A stretch of 64,000 bases of DNA from Microbacterium sp. SL75 (GTDB lineage: Bacteria; Actinomycetota; Actinomycetes; Actinomycetales; Microbacteriaceae): positions 1,736,001-1,800,000 of the forward strand of contig NZ_CP113067.1 in assembly GCF_026625865.1 (NCBI RefSeq). Reading direction: 5' to 3'. Of this stretch, positions 36,476 through 49,129 are shown piece by piece. The notes under the pieces are model-generated. The model worked only from the letters and a program-made list of their open reading frames with translations. It made no database searches and was not told the origin of the DNA. The position numbers were made by a program, and so were the translations under genes. Every line of letters begins with the position of its first letter. The stretch's first letter is position 1.

Positions 36476-37228
36476 ATGCGGGTGGACCTCAATGCCGACC
36501 TGGGCGAGACCGTCGACGGGATTGCGACGGCCGACGACGACGCCATGTTCGCGGTGGTCTCCAGCGCCAACGTCGCCTGCGGCGGGCACGCGGGGGATGC
36601 CGTGTCGATGCGCGCGTCTGTCGAGACGGCGGCGAGATACGGGGTCGCCGTCGGCGCACACCCCTCGTACGACGACCGCGAGAACTTCGGTCGGGTCGCC
36701 CGCTCGATCGAGCCCGCCGAGCTCCGCGCGATCGTGGCGGCTCAGCTGTCCGCTCTGGCCGCGGCCGGTGCCGACCTGCGCTACGTGAAGCCGCACGGGG
36801 CGCTCTATCACGCCGTCACCGCCGACCCCCGGCAGGCCGGGGCGGTCGCGGCGGCGGTGGCGGACCACTCCGCTCGGCTCGGACGCGCTCTGCCGATCCT
36901 CGGTCTGGCCGGTGCGATCGCCGAGGCCGCGGCATCCGCGGGTCTTCCCTTCGTGCACGAGGCGTTCCTCGACCGCGGGTACACCGCGCACGGTGCTCTC
37001 GTGCCCCGCGGCGAGCCGGGTGACCTCGTCCATGACCCCGCCGCCGCCGCCGACCGCGCCGTGCGGCTCGTCCGCGACGGCGAGGTCGAAGCCGTCGACG
37101 GAGCGCGCGTGTGCGTCGACGCCGCCTCCTTGTGTCTGCACGGCGACACGCCGGCCGCCGTCGCGATGGCCCGCGCGGTGCGCTCGGCGCTCGACGGAGC
37201 CGGCATCGAGGTGCGCGCTCCGTGGTGA
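36476..37228 (+). CDS. pxpA: 5-oxoprolinase subunit A (LamB/YcsF family)
   Basis: PxpA (250 aa) forms, with PxpB and PxpC, the ATP-dependent 5-oxoprolinase that opens pyroglutamate to glutamate. Motifs are VDLNADLGE at the start, SANVACGGHAGD, GVAVGAHPSYDDRENFGR, YVKPHGALYH and FVHEAFLDRGYTAHGALVPR, all typical of the LamB/YcsF fold with its metal-binding His/Asp residues. The ATG at 36476 is leaderless-type (TACCGT 6 nt upstream). Its stop overlaps the next start codon, so translation is coupled to the fused pxpB-pxpC gene. Confidence 0.93.
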   Translation: MRVDLNADLGETVDGIATADDDAMFAVVSSANVACGGHAGDAVSMRASVETAARYGVAVGAHPSYDDRENFGRVARSIEPAELRAIVAAQLSALAAAGADLRYVKPHGALYHAVTADPRQAGAVAAAVADHSARLGRALPILGLAGAIAEAAASAGLPFVHEAFLDRGYTAHGALVPRGEPGDLVHDPAAAADRAVRLVRDGEVEAVDGARVCVDAASLCLHGDTPAAVAMARAVRSALDGAGIEVRAPW

Positions 37229-38805
37229 CCCCGCCGGGTGCGGTGATCGTCCTGCGACCGATGGGGGAGCGGGCCGTTCTCGCCGAGGTCGCCGACCTCG
37301 CCGCCGCCGTCCGCCTGCACGCGGCGCTCGCCGCGGACCCGCCGGCCGGAATCGACGACCTCGTCCCCGCCGCGCGCACCGTCCTCGTGTGCTTCGATCC
37401 CGCGCGCATCCCTCCGGCGGCCGTTCGCGCGTGGATTCGCTCGACCGCCTCGGCGCACGCCGCGGAGCCCGAACCCGGACCCGTCGTGGACGTGCCCCTC
37501 CGCTACGACGGCGCCGATCTCGACGACACGGCCGCGCTCCTCGGCATCCCGGTCTCCGACCTCGTCTCCCGCCACGCGGCAGCGGAATGGTCGGTCGCTT
37601 TCACAGGCTTCTCGCCGGGCTTCGCCTATCTCGTCAGCGCGGACTGGCCCTTCGACGTGCCCCGCCTCGATCGGCCCCGGACGCGGGTCCCCGCGGGCGC
37701 GGTCGGGCTCGCCGCCGGCTTCACGGGCGCCTATCCCCGACAGACCCCGGGCGGCTGGCGCCTGATCGCCTCGACCGATGCGGTTCTCTTCGATCCGGAT
37801 GCCGCCCACCCGGCGCTGCTCCCGCCGCGCGCCCGCGTGCGGTTCGTGCCGGAGCGCCCGCGGGTCGTGGGGTCGAGTCGGTCCGGCTCGGCGGCCGGGA
37901 CGGGCATGAGCGCCCGCGTCGGCATGGCGCCGGCGCCCGCGAGCTGCGGGGTGCCCGCGCTCCGCGTCGTCGACGCCGGCGTCAGCACCACCGTGCAGGA
38001 CCTGGGGCGCCCCCGTCTCGCCGCCCTCGGGGTCGCGCGCTCGGGGGCTCTGGATCGCCGAGCCCTGCGCGTCGCCAACCGGCTGGTCGGCAATGACGAG
38101 GGGGCGGCGGGGCTCGAGATCCTGCTCGGGGGCTTCCGCGCCCGCGCCGAGGCCGACACCTGGGTCGGCGTTACCGGGGCGCTCACCGAGGTGCGGGTCG
38201 ACGAGCGGGCGGTGGACCTGTACGCACCTGTCCTCGTGCGCGCCGGGAGCGAGCTGTCGATCGGGGTCGCGCGGGCGGGTCTGCGCAGCTACCTGGCCGT
38301 CCGCGGCGGCGTGGAGGGGCACGCGGCGATGGGCTCGCGCGCCCACGATTCGCTCGCGGGCCTCGGCCCCGCCCCGCTCCGCGCCGGTGACCTCGTCCGC
38401 GCCGGGGTGCCGGCATCCGCCATTCCCCCCGTCGACGTCTTTCCCTGGACCGTGCCGCCCTCGCTGATCGAGGTCCCGCTCGGCGAGGGTCCGCGCGCCG
38501 ATTGGTTCGCACCCGAGGCTCTGACGACGCTCGTCACGCAGATCTGGACCGTCTCCTCCGACCTCGACCGTGTCGGGGTCCGTCTCGACGGCCCCGCCCT
38601 CGAGCGCGTTCATCCCGGTGAGCTCGCGAGCGAGGGCATGCGCCCGGGCGCCCTCCAGGTCCCCCCGCACGGGCGGCCGGTGGTGCTGCTCGCCGACGGT
38701 CCGGTGACCGGCGGGTACCCGGTGATCGCCGTGGCGACCGAGGCCGGCACCGAGGCGTTGGCGCAGGCGAGGCCGGGAGATCGGGTGCGATTCCGGCGGG
38801 TCTGA
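37225..38805 (+). CDS. Fused 5-oxoprolinase subunits B and C (KipI-KipA/biotin-dependent carboxylase-type)
   Basis: This single 526-aa protein joins PxpB (about residues 1-210) and PxpC (about 240-526). The PxpB part has FTGFSPGFAYLVSADWPF, then RTRVPAGAVGLAAGFTGAYP and QTPGGWRLI. The PxpC part begins VVDAGVSTTVQDLGRPRLAA and has GALDRRALRVANRLVGND, LEILLGG and the late ASEGMRPGALQVPPHGRPVV block. In many bacteria these are two genes. The GTG start at 37225 overlaps the pxpA stop (GTGA). The linker (about 210-240) is rich in Ser, Arg and Ala. The reaction is ATP-dependent 5-oxoproline hydrolysis. Confidence 0.92.
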   Translation: MTPPGAVIVLRPMGERAVLAEVADLAAAVRLHAALAADPPAGIDDLVPAARTVLVCFDPARIPPAAVRAWIRSTASAHAAEPEPGPVVDVPLRYDGADLDDTAALLGIPVSDLVSRHAAAEWSVAFTGFSPGFAYLVSADWPFDVPRLDRPRTRVPAGAVGLAAGFTGAYPRQTPGGWRLIASTDAVLFDPDAAHPALLPPRARVRFVPERPRVVGSSRSGSAAGTGMSARVGMAPAPASCGVPALRVVDAGVSTTVQDLGRPRLAALGVARSGALDRRALRVANRLVGNDEGAAGLEILLGGFRARAEADTWVGVTGALTEVRVDERAVDLYAPVLVRAGSELSIGVARAGLRSYLAVRGGVEGHAAMGSRAHDSLAGLGPAPLRAGDLVRAGVPASAIPPVDVFPWTVPPSLIEVPLGEGPRADWFAPEALTTLVTQIWTVSSDLDRVGVRLDGPALERVHPGELASEGMRPGALQVPPHGRPVVLLADGPVTGGYPVIAVATEAGTEALAQARPGDRVRFRRV

Positions 38806-38879
38806 CGGGAGCGGGAACGGGACCCGCGACGAGCGCACGCGTTTATACCGCAGGTCCGAGAACGCGTCAAGAATTGGAC

Positions 38880-38908
38880 TGGACACGGCGAGTCCTCGCG
38901 CGTATGCT
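38880..38908 (+). promoter_or_regulatory. rpoB-rpoC promoter
   Basis: TGGACA (38880-38885), a 17-nt spacer and TATGCT (38903-38908) give the best housekeeping-type promoter in the window, placing transcription start near 38915 and a leader of about 160 nt. The segment 38806-38879 also holds a weak hairpin (GCGGG 38811-38815 with CCCGC 38823-38827) that may end the pxp transcript. Confidence 0.65.
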
Positions 38909-39076
38909 TGGACTTTGCGCTCCTCGATTCCCCCTGCCCTCATATGGTGGTCGGCTGAGCTTGCCCGTCCCCGCTTCACCGCGGTGTGCGACGTGCAGGT
39001 TATCGGGGCAGGAACGCACTCCACCTGACGACAAGGAATCACGAGCCCCTCGCCCGGGCTTCTGGAGGTTATTCCC
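38909..39076 (+). other. rpoB 5' leader with hairpin next to the ribosome binding site
   Basis: This is the presumed untranslated leader of rpoB. AGCCC (39044-39048) and GGGCT (39056-39060) form a small stem ending 2 nt before GGAGG (39063-39067), the ribosome binding site, which is 9 nt from the TTG start. A stem this close could tune initiation. I find no known riboswitch or ribosomal-protein leader. The rplJ-rplL genes that often precede rpoB are not here. Confidence 0.4.
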
Positions 39077-42574
<3,498 letters not shown>

Positions 42575-42630
42575 GCTTCCAGCTCAGCGACCCAGCTCAG
42601 ATTTCAGAGAATTCCGACACAGGAGAACCA

Positions 42631-45600
42631 GTGCTCGAATCAACCACTTTCGATCAGATCCGTATCGGTCTGGCCACCGCCGACGACATCCGTCGTTGGT
42701 CCTTCGGTGAGGTCAAGAAGCCCGAGACGATCAACTACCGCACGCTGAAGCCCGAGAAGGACGGCCTCTTCGGCGAGCAGATCTTCGGACCCTCCCGCGA
42801 CTGGGAGTGCGCCTGCGGAAAGTACAAGCGTGTGCGCTTCAAGGGCATCGTCTGCGAGCGCTGCGGCGTCGAGGTCACCAAGAGCTCGGTTCGTCGCGAG
42901 CGCATGGGCCACATCGAGCTCGCCGCGCCCGTCACGCACATCTGGTACTTCAAGGGCGTGCCCTCGCGCCTCGGCTACCTGCTGGACATGGCGCCGAAGG
43001 ACCTCGAGAAGGTCATCTACTTCGCCGCCTACATGGTCATCTCGGTCGACGAAGACGCTCGTCACCGCGACCTGGCCACCCAGGAGAACAACATCCGTCT
43101 CGAGCTGAAGACGCTCGGCGACCGCCGCGATGCCCGCATCGCCGCTCGCCTCGCCAAGCTCGAGGAGGAGCTCGCCGCCCTCGAGGCGGAGGGCGCCAAG
43201 GCCGACCAGAAGAAGAAGGTCAAGGACGCTGCCGAGAAGGAGATGACGTCGGCGCGTAAGAACGCCGACGAGCAGATCGCCAAGCTCGAGCGCGTGTGGG
43301 AGGACTTCCGCACGCTCGAGGTCGGCGCCCTGAAGCCCGAGGACGATGTGTTCCACGAGCTCCAGGACCGCTTCGGTCAGTACTTCGAGGCCCACATGGG
43401 TGCGGAGTCGATCAAGCGTCGTCTCGAGGCCTTCGACCTGCAGGCCGAGGCCGACAGCCTCCACCTGCAGATCTCCGAGGGCAAGGGCCAGCGCAAGATC
43501 CGCGCGATCAAGCGCCTGAAGGTCGTCAACTCGTTCCTGCAGACCGGCATGAGCCCGGCCTCGATGGTGCTGGACGTCGTCCCGGTGATCCCGCCGGAGC
43601 TGCGTCCGATGGTCCAGCTCGACGGTGGCCGCTTCGCGACCTCCGACCTGAACGACCTCTACCGTCGCGTGATCAACCGCAACAACCGCCTCCGTCGCCT
43701 GATCGACCTCGGTGCTCCCGAGATCATCGTCAACAACGAGAAGCGCATGCTGCAGGAGGCCGTCGACGCGCTGTTCGACAACGGCCGCCGTGGTCGCCCC
43801 GTCACCGGTACCGGTAACCGCGCCCTGAAGTCCCTGAGCGACATGCTCAAGGGAAAGCAGGGTCGCTTCCGCCAGAACCTGCTCGGAAAGCGCGTGGACT
43901 ACTCGGGCCGTTCCGTCATCATCGTCGGACCCCAGCTCAAGCTCCACCAGTGCGGTCTGCCCAAGCAGATGGCTCTCGAGCTGTTCAAGCCGTTCGTGAT
44001 CAAGCGTCTGATCGACCTCGGTCACTCGCAGAACATCAAGGCCGCCAAGCGCGCGGTCGAGCGCTACCGTCCCGAGGTCTGGGACGTGCTCGAGGAGATC
44101 ATCCGCGAGCGCCCCGTGCTGCTGAACCGTGCACCCACCCTGCACCGTCTCGGCATCCAGGCGTTCGAGCCCCAGCTCGTCGAGGGCAAGGCCATCCAGC
44201 TGCACCCGCTCGTCTGCGCGGCGTTCAACGCCGACTTCGACGGTGACCAGATGGCCGTCCACCTGCCCCTGTCGGTCGAGGCTCAGGCCGAGGCGCGCGT
44301 GCTCATGCTCGCCTCGAACAACATCCTCAAGCCGTCGGACGGCCGCCCGGTCACCCTGCCCTCGCAGGACATGATCATCGGCCTCCACCACCTCACCACC
44401 CTCAAGGAGGGTGCCGTGGGCGAGGGCCGCGCGTTCGGTTCCGTGGGCGAGGCGATCCTGGCCAAGGACGAGGGCACCCTCGACCTGCAGGCCAAGGCGC
44501 GCATCCGTATCCCCGGCCTGACGTTCCTCGAGGGCCAGGCGCCCGAGGGTTACGACAAGCACGGTCTCGTCGACGCCTCGCTCGGTCAGGCGATCTTCAA
44601 CGACACGCTCCCCAAGGGCTACCCGTTCGTCCGCGAACAGGCCGACAAGGGCAAGCTGTCGCAGATCGTCAATAAGCTGGCCGAGGAGTACCCCAAGGTC
44701 GAGGTCGCGGCATCGCTCGACCGGATCAAGGACGCCGGCTTCTACTGGGCCACCCGTTCGGGTGTCACCGTGGCGCTGAGCGACATCCTCACCCCGCCGA
44801 ACAAGGCGGAGATCGTGGCCGGCTACGAGAAGCAGGCCGCGAAGGTGCAGGGCCAGTACGAGAAGGGTCTCACCACCGACGCCGAGCGTCGTCAGGAGCT
44901 CATCAAGATCTGGACCGAGGCCACCGACGAGGTCCAGAAGGCGATGCGGGACAACTTCCCCGCCGACAACACCATCAACCGCATGGTCTCGTCGGGCGCC
45001 CGTGGTAACTGGCTGCAGATCCGCAACATCGCGGGTATGCGAGGCCTGGTGAACAACCCCAAGGGTGAGATCATCCCGCGTCCGATCATCTCCTCGTACC
45101 GCGAGGGTCTGTCGGTCGCCGAGTACTTCATCGCGACGCACGGTGCCCGTAAGGGTCTGGCCGACACGGCCCTCCGTACGGCCGACTCGGGGTACCTGAC
45201 GCGTCGTCTCGTCGACGTCTCGCAGGATGTCATCATCCGCGAGGAGGACTGCGGCACGTCGAAGGGCCTCGAGCTCCCGATCGCCGCGGCAGGCTCGACC
45301 GGTTCGCTGGTCAAGGACGCCAACGTCGAGAACTCGGTGTTCGCTCGTACGCTCGCCACGGCGGTCGTCGACGCGCAGGGCACCGTGCTGGCCGAGGCCG
45401 GCGACGACGTGGGCGACGTGCTCATCGACAAGCTGGTCGAGGGTGGCGTCGAGACCATCAAGGTCCGCTCCGTCCTGACGTGCGACTCGGCCGTCGGCGT
45501 CTGCGCGAAGTGCTACGGCCGTTCGCTCGCCACCGGCAAGATCGTCGACATCGGAGAGGCCGTCGGCATCATCGCGGCCCAGTCGATCGGTGAGCCCGGT

Positions 45601-46506
45601 ACCCAGCTGACGATGCGTACCTTCCACACCGGTGGTTCCGCTTCGGCAGACGACATCACGCAGGGTCTTCCCCGCGTGCAGGAGTTGTTCGAGGCCCGTA
45701 CCCCCAAGGGTGCGTCGCCGATCGCCGAGGCCGACGGCCGCATCACGATCGACGAGACCGACAAGGCCAAGAAGGTCATCCTCACGCCCGACAACGGCGA
45801 CGAGCCGGTGGTCTACCCCGTCCTGAAGCGCGCTACGCTCCTGGTCGAGGACGGGCAGCACGTCGTGGTCGGTCAGCCGATCCTCGTCGGAACGCTCGAC
45901 CCCAAGGAGGTCATGCGCGTGCAGGGTGCCCGCGAGGTGCAGAAGTACCTCGTCAACGGCGTCCAGGGCGTGTACCGCTCGCAGGGTGTGCCGATCCACG
46001 ACAAGCACATCGAGGTCATCGTCCGACAGATGCTCCGCAAGGTCACCGTCGTCGACCACGCCGACACCGATCTGCTCCCGGGTGAGCTGGTGGACTTCAA
46101 GCGCTACCAGGCCATCAACCGCGAGGCTGTCGGCGAGGGCAAGCGTCCCGCGTCGGGTCGTCCCGAGCTGATGGGTATCACGAAGGCGTCGCTCGCGACG
46201 GAGTCGTGGCTGTCGGCCGCGTCATTCCAGGAGACCACCCGCGTCCTGACGCAGGCGGCCATGGAGGGCAAGAGCGACCCGCTCGTCGGCCTCAAAGAGA
46301 ACGTCATCATCGGGAAGCTCATCCCCGCCGGAACCGGACTTGCGAAGTACCGCAACGTCACGGTCGAGGCGACGGAAGAGGCCAAGAGCGAGCGGTACCC
46401 CAACCGCATCTTCGCCTCGGACGGCGCGTACAGCGACGCCGACCTGAGCTACGTCGACTTCGACAGCTTCTCGACGGACGACTTCACGCCCGGTACGTAC
46501 AACTGA
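42631..46506 (+). CDS. rpoC: DNA-directed RNA polymerase subunit beta'
   Basis: RpoC (1291 aa) carries the catalytic magnesium site [16 protein letters not shown]. The N-terminal zinc ribbon has CACGKY and CERCG (about residues 60-80). An actinobacterial coiled-coil insertion lies at about 170-220 ([20 protein letters not shown]). The second zinc site is at about residues 880-965 ([19 protein letters not shown]), with the trigger-loop region [20 protein letters not shown]. It starts with a GTG behind AGGAG (42621-42625). Two hairpins follow the stop. The rpsL-rpsG-fusA-tuf genes that follow rpoC in many actinobacteria are absent from the next 17 kb. Confidence 0.98.
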   Translation: MLESTTFDQIRIGLATADDIRRWSFGEVKKPETINYRTLKPEKDGLFGEQIFGPSRDWECACGKYKRVRFKGIVCERCGVEVTKSSVRRERMGHIELAAPVTHIWYFKGVPSRLGYLLDMAPKDLEKVIYFAAYMVISVDEDARHRDLATQENNIRLELKTLGDRRDARIAARLAKLEEELAALEAEGAKADQKKKVKDAAEKEMTSARKNADEQIAKLERVWEDFRTLEVGALKPEDDVFHELQDRFGQYFEAHMGAESIKRRLEAFDLQAEADSLHLQISEGKGQRKIRAIKRLKVVNSFLQTGMSPASMVLDVVPVIPPELRPMVQLDGGRFATSDLNDLYRRVINRNNRLRRLIDLGAPEIIVNNEKRMLQEAVDALFDNGRRGRPVTGTGNRALKSLSDMLKGKQGRFRQNLLGKRVDYSGRSVIIVGPQLKLHQCGLPKQMALELFKPFVIKRLIDLGHSQNIKAAKRAVERYRPEVWDVLEEIIRERPVLLNRAPTLHRLGIQAFEPQLVEGKAIQLHPLVCAAFNADFDGDQMAVHLPLSVEAQAEARVLMLASNNILKPSDGRPVTLPSQDMIIGLHHLTTLKEGAVGEGRAFGSVGEAILAKDEGTLDLQAKARIRIPGLTFLEGQAPEGYDKHGLVDASLGQAIFNDTLPKGYPFVREQADKGKLSQIVNKLAEEYPKVEVAASLDRIKDAGFYWATRSGVTVALSDILTPPNKAEIVAGYEKQAAKVQGQYEKGLTTDAERRQELIKIWTEATDEVQKAMRDNFPADNTINRMVSSGARGNWLQIRNIAGMRGLVNNPKGEIIPRPIISSYREGLSVAEYFIATHGARKGLADTALRTADSGYLTRRLVDVSQDVIIREEDCGTSKGLELPIAAAGSTGSLVKDANVENSVFARTLATAVVDAQGTVLAEAGDDVGDVLIDKLVEGGVETIKVRSVLTCDSAVGVCAKCYGRSLATGKIVDIGEAVGIIAAQSIGEPGTQLTMRTFHTGGSASADDITQGLPRVQELFEARTPKGASPIAEADGRITIDETDKAKKVILTPDNGDEPVVYPVLKRATLLVEDGQHVVVGQPILVGTLDPKEVMRVQGAREVQKYLVNGVQGVYRSQGVPIHDKHIEVIVRQMLRKVTVVDHADTDLLPGELVDFKRYQAINREAVGEGKRPASGRPELMGITKASLATESWLSAASFQETTRVLTQAAMEGKSDPLVGLKENVIIGKLIPAGTGLAKYRNVTVEATEEAKSERYPNRIFASDGAYSDADLSYVDFDSFSTDDFTPGTYN

Positions 46507-46512
46507 TCGTGC

Positions 46513-46544
46513 CTCGGGGGAGCGGGCCCGCTCGCTCTCCCGAG
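46513..46544 (+). terminator. First hairpin after rpoC
   Basis: CTCGGG (46513-46518) pairs with CCCGAG (46539-46544) around an inner perfect palindrome GAGCGGG/CCCGCTC (46520-46533). It starts 7 nt after the rpoC stop. With the stronger hairpin at 46589 it forms a tandem terminator. Confidence 0.5.
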
Positions 46545-46588
46545 ACATGATCGACGGATGCCACGCCCCGGTGCGGCATCCCGTTCCT

Positions 46589-46620
46589 CGAAGGCCCCCG
46601 GCTCGCGCCGGGGGCCTTCG
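46589..46620 (+). terminator. Main rpoBC terminator
   Basis: CGAAGGCCCCCGGC (46589-46602) and GCCGGGGGCCTTCG (46607-46620) form a perfect 14-bp stem with a TCGC loop, the strongest hairpin near rpoC. No U tract follows (TCGTGC). Confidence 0.7.
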
Positions 46621-46689
46621 TCGTGCTCGCGGCGTGTCGGGTAACGGGTCGAAGGCGTCGATGCGCCTACCGTTGTCGTGGAGGAACGC

Positions 46690-47289
46690 ATGGCCCGCAT
46701 CGGGGGACGCAGTCTGTGGCTGGCTTGGCCGGCGGGTCTGCTGTGCGCGGCCGCCGTGGCTGCCCTGGCGATCATCGCCGCTCCCGGTGTGCCGCTGGCC
46801 GTGGGTTTCGTGGGCGACACGCTGCGGGCCGCGACCGGGAGGCACGTCGTCGCCGATACGCCTCCGCCCACCCCGGCCGCCGACTGCCGCCACCTGTACT
46901 CCCAGCCGTTGTGGTCGTCGTTGGTGTGGTCGCCGCAGGCGTTGCTGTCGCAACGGCACACGGCCCCCGCCTCGACGCCCGAAGCCGTGGCTGCAGCGGG
47001 TCCGACGGTCGTCGTCACGTGTCACTGGCGAGGGGAAGCCGGTCGCTTCATCGAGACGACCGTTTCCACCGTCACCCCCGAGGGCGCCGCGGCCGTCACC
47101 ACCACGCTCGCCGCCCAAGGCTTCGCGTGCTCCGTCGTGGCCGACACGACCCACTGCGAGAGGGCGGCCGGCGAGCTCCTCGAGGTCCACGACCTGCGAG
47201 CGGACCGCTGGGTGTCGTCGACACTCTCGGGATGGATGCCGGACGACTACGCCGCGATCGTGGCATCCCACGCCTTCTTCGGCGAGTGA
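46690..47289 (+). CDS. Membrane-anchored extracytoplasmic protein, related to the lipoprotein at 47312-47899
   Basis: This 199-aa protein has one N-terminal membrane segment (about residues 9-40, WLAWPAGLLCAAAVAALAII) followed by an exported domain. That domain contains four conserved-looking cysteines in the order DCR, TCHW, GFACS and HCE, and ends WMPDDYAAIVASHAFFGE. The convergent lipoprotein shows the same order (DCR, ICIW, GFSCY, RCE and ...YTGSIIASVFGG), so the two are diverged paralogues. The ATG at 46690 has GGAGG (46680-46684) at 5 nt. Function is unknown; two disulfides are likely. Confidence 0.7.
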   Translation: MARIGGRSLWLAWPAGLLCAAAVAALAIIAAPGVPLAVGFVGDTLRAATGRHVVADTPPPTPAADCRHLYSQPLWSSLVWSPQALLSQRHTAPASTPEAVAAAGPTVVVTCHWRGEAGRFIETTVSTVTPEGAAAVTTTLAAQGFACSVVADTTHCERAAGELLEVHDLRADRWVSSTLSGWMPDDYAAIVASHAFFGE

Positions 47290-47311
47290 CGCGGTCCGAG
47301 ACGACTCGCGC

Positions 47312-47899
47312 TCAGCCGCCGAACACGGAGGCGATGATGCTCCCGGTGTACCCGGTGGGAGCCAGGTTGGAGTACTGGGTGTCGATCAGCACGCCGTCGC
47401 GCCAGTACAGCGTGCGCCCGTCGTTGACCGGGTAGGTCGGATTGATCCAGGTCTTCTCGCAGCGGGTGCCCGCATCGGGGGTGTAGCAACTGAAGCCCTG
47501 CGTGTCGACCAGGCCGTTGAGCATGTCGAGGGCGGGTCCGCGGTCCATACGCGAGATGTGGGTGACGAGTCCTGTGGTGTCGGCGGCGGGATCGCGCCAG
47601 ATGCAGATCAGCGACCCGTCCGACTGCACCCCCGACGCCCCGAGCGAAGGGTCGTTCAGCGGCGTGGTGCCCAGCTGGGACAGGACATCGGCGGAGAGCA
47701 TCGCGCGGCAGTCGGCGGGAATACGTACCGCGGGCGCCGTCTGCGTGATCGTGGGGATCGGAGTCGGGCTCTCGGTCGCGACGGACGTCGACGGCGCGGG
47801 GGCGGCTTGCTCCTCGGAGGGGGCGCAGGCCGTCAGAGTGAGGAGCACGGCGCCGGCGAAAGCCGCGGCTGCGGCCGGACGGAGCAGACGACGGGGCAT
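47312..47899 (-). CDS. Secreted lipoprotein, paralogue of the 46690 membrane protein
   Basis: This 195-aa protein has a lipoprotein signal peptide: MPRRLLRPAAAAAFAGAVLL then TLTAC, with lipidated Cys25. A Ser/Thr/Pro-rich linker follows (residues 26-55, SPTPIPTITQTAPA) and then a domain with four cysteines (ADCRAM, ICIWRD, GFSCY, RCEKTW) that matches its convergent neighbour in order and spacing. TAGGGT (47911-47906) is 6 nt before the ATG. It is anchored to the outer face of the membrane. The ligand or role is unknown. The paralogues differ in anchor type (TM helix versus lipid). Confidence 0.75.
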   Translation of the reverse strand: MPRRLLRPAAAAAFAGAVLLTLTACAPSEEQAAPAPSTSVATESPTPIPTITQTAPAVRIPADCRAMLSADVLSQLGTTPLNDPSLGASGVQSDGSLICIWRDPAADTTGLVTHISRMDRGPALDMLNGLVDTQGFSCYTPDAGTRCEKTWINPTYPVNDGRTLYWRDGVLIDTQYSNLAPTGYTGSIIASVFGG

Positions 47900-48018
47900 G
47901 GGAACACCCTAAGCCGCACCACCGACACGGTCGAGAAAGACATCCGGCGGCACGCCTGCGCGATGCTGCGCCATACCCGGGTTAGCCTTGCGCCGCAAGC
48001 ACCGCGTGAGGAGACCCC

Positions 48019-49119
48019 ATGAGCGACAACAAGTCGTACGGCGACCCCGTCGCTGAACCGAAGGACTCGTACGGCGACCCCGTCGTCGAGCCGAAGGACG
48101 AAGCGCAGGATGTCGTCGGCCGAGCCCACGAGGGCCTCGCCGACGCCGAGGCCGCTCGCCGCGACGCCGTCGACCCCGCCGCCGCCGAGGCCGCATGGGA
48201 CGAGCGCGACGCGCGCGAGCACGAATCCGGGACGTCGCAGACGCCCCGGAGCGAGCACACCGCCCCGGTCGTGCACGACGCGTCTCCCGTGGCACCCCAG
48301 GACTCCTCGGCGTCCAACGGATCCGTCGACCTCGACGACGAGGACGCCCGGTGGGCCGCGTACGCCGCGTCCGCGGAGCCGGCTCGCGACGACGTGCGTC
48401 ACGATGACGCTCGAGCCGACGACGGTGCCGCGACCGCGCGCTACGACGACGCGCACACCACGGCATACCCCGCGGCCGCCGGTGCCGGCGCCGCCGCTGC
48501 GGCGACGGCAACGCCCGTGACCGACGAGCCCACTCGCGTCGTGGGCGGTGCGCAGCCCATCTTCGTCCAGGCCCCCGAAGCCCCTCGTCCGCGGAACAAC
48601 CGCGGTGCGGCTGGCGCGATCGGCCTTCTCGCCGCCCTCGTCTTCGCGGCGCTCTACCTGGCCGCCACCCTCGGTCTGGCGCTGCTCACCGGCAGGCTCG
48701 CGTCCGCCGACCTCGGCCAGGCGGCTCTCTCGGCCCTCACGACCTGGGGTCTGTGGGTTCCGACCGTGGCTTTCTACCTCGGTTTCTGGTTCCTCGGTGC
48801 GCTCATCAATCGAGGCCGCTGGGGTCACTGGGTGGTCTGGGGCCTCGTCGTCGGCGTGGTGGCGTGGGCCGGGCATCTGCTCGGTGTCCTCTTCGCCGCC
48901 CCGTTCTGGATGATCACCGCCCGTGAGTCCTTCGATCTGCTGCAGAACAACGTCCTCGCGCCCCTGGCGATCGTGGCTTTCGTCCTCGGTCGTGAACTCA
49001 CCATCTGGTTCGGATCCTGGGTGTCGGCGCGCGGTCGGCGCGTCAGCGAGATCAACGCCGAGGCCCAGCGCGAGTACGAGCGCACCCTGGAGGCCGGTCC
49101 TCAGCTCTCGCAGCGCTGA
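48019..49119 (+). CDS. Membrane protein with long disordered acidic N-terminus
   Basis: This 366-aa protein has residues 1-185 that are low-complexity, rich in Ala, Asp, Glu and Pro, and start with two 11-residue repeats (SYGDPVAEPKD, SYGDPVVEPKD). Residues about 195-340 form four transmembrane segments (GAAGAIGLLAALVFAALYLA; LSALTTWGLWVPTVAFYLGF; WVVWGLVVGVVAWAGHLLGV; NVLAPLAIVAFVLGRELTIW). A charged cytoplasmic C-terminus follows. It is common in Microbacteriaceae but has no known function. GAGGAG precedes the ATG, and a TAGCCT about 35 nt upstream may be its -10. A very strong hairpin lies 22 nt past its stop, inside the next gene. Confidence 0.7.
   Translation: MSDNKSYGDPVAEPKDSYGDPVVEPKDEAQDVVGRAHEGLADAEAARRDAVDPAAAEAAWDERDAREHESGTSQTPRSEHTAPVVHDASPVAPQDSSASNGSVDLDDEDARWAAYAASAEPARDDVRHDDARADDGAATARYDDAHTTAYPAAAGAGAAAAATATPVTDEPTRVVGGAQPIFVQAPEAPRPRNNRGAAGAIGLLAALVFAALYLAATLGLALLTGRLASADLGQAALSALTTWGLWVPTVAFYLGFWFLGALINRGRWGHWVVWGLVVGVVAWAGHLLGVLFAAPFWMITARESFDLLQNNVLAPLAIVAFVLGRELTIWFGSWVSARGRRVSEINAEAQREYERTLEAGPQLSQR
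48034..48099 (+). repeat. Two tandem 33-bp repeats in a coding region
   Basis: 48034-48066 and 48067-48099 encode SYGDPVAEPKD and SYGDPVVEPKD. They differ at only a few bases, so the unit was duplicated recently; copy number may vary between strains. Confidence 0.85.
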
Positions 49120-49129
49120 ACCGGGGTCC

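Noticed and set aside
42640..46059. 1139-codon minus-strand frame opposite rpoC, and the similar frame 38867-42166 opposite rpoB
   Set aside because: These are shadows: Leu/Asp/Val/Arg-rich low-complexity translations with no homology features, fully opposite conserved rpoB and rpoC.
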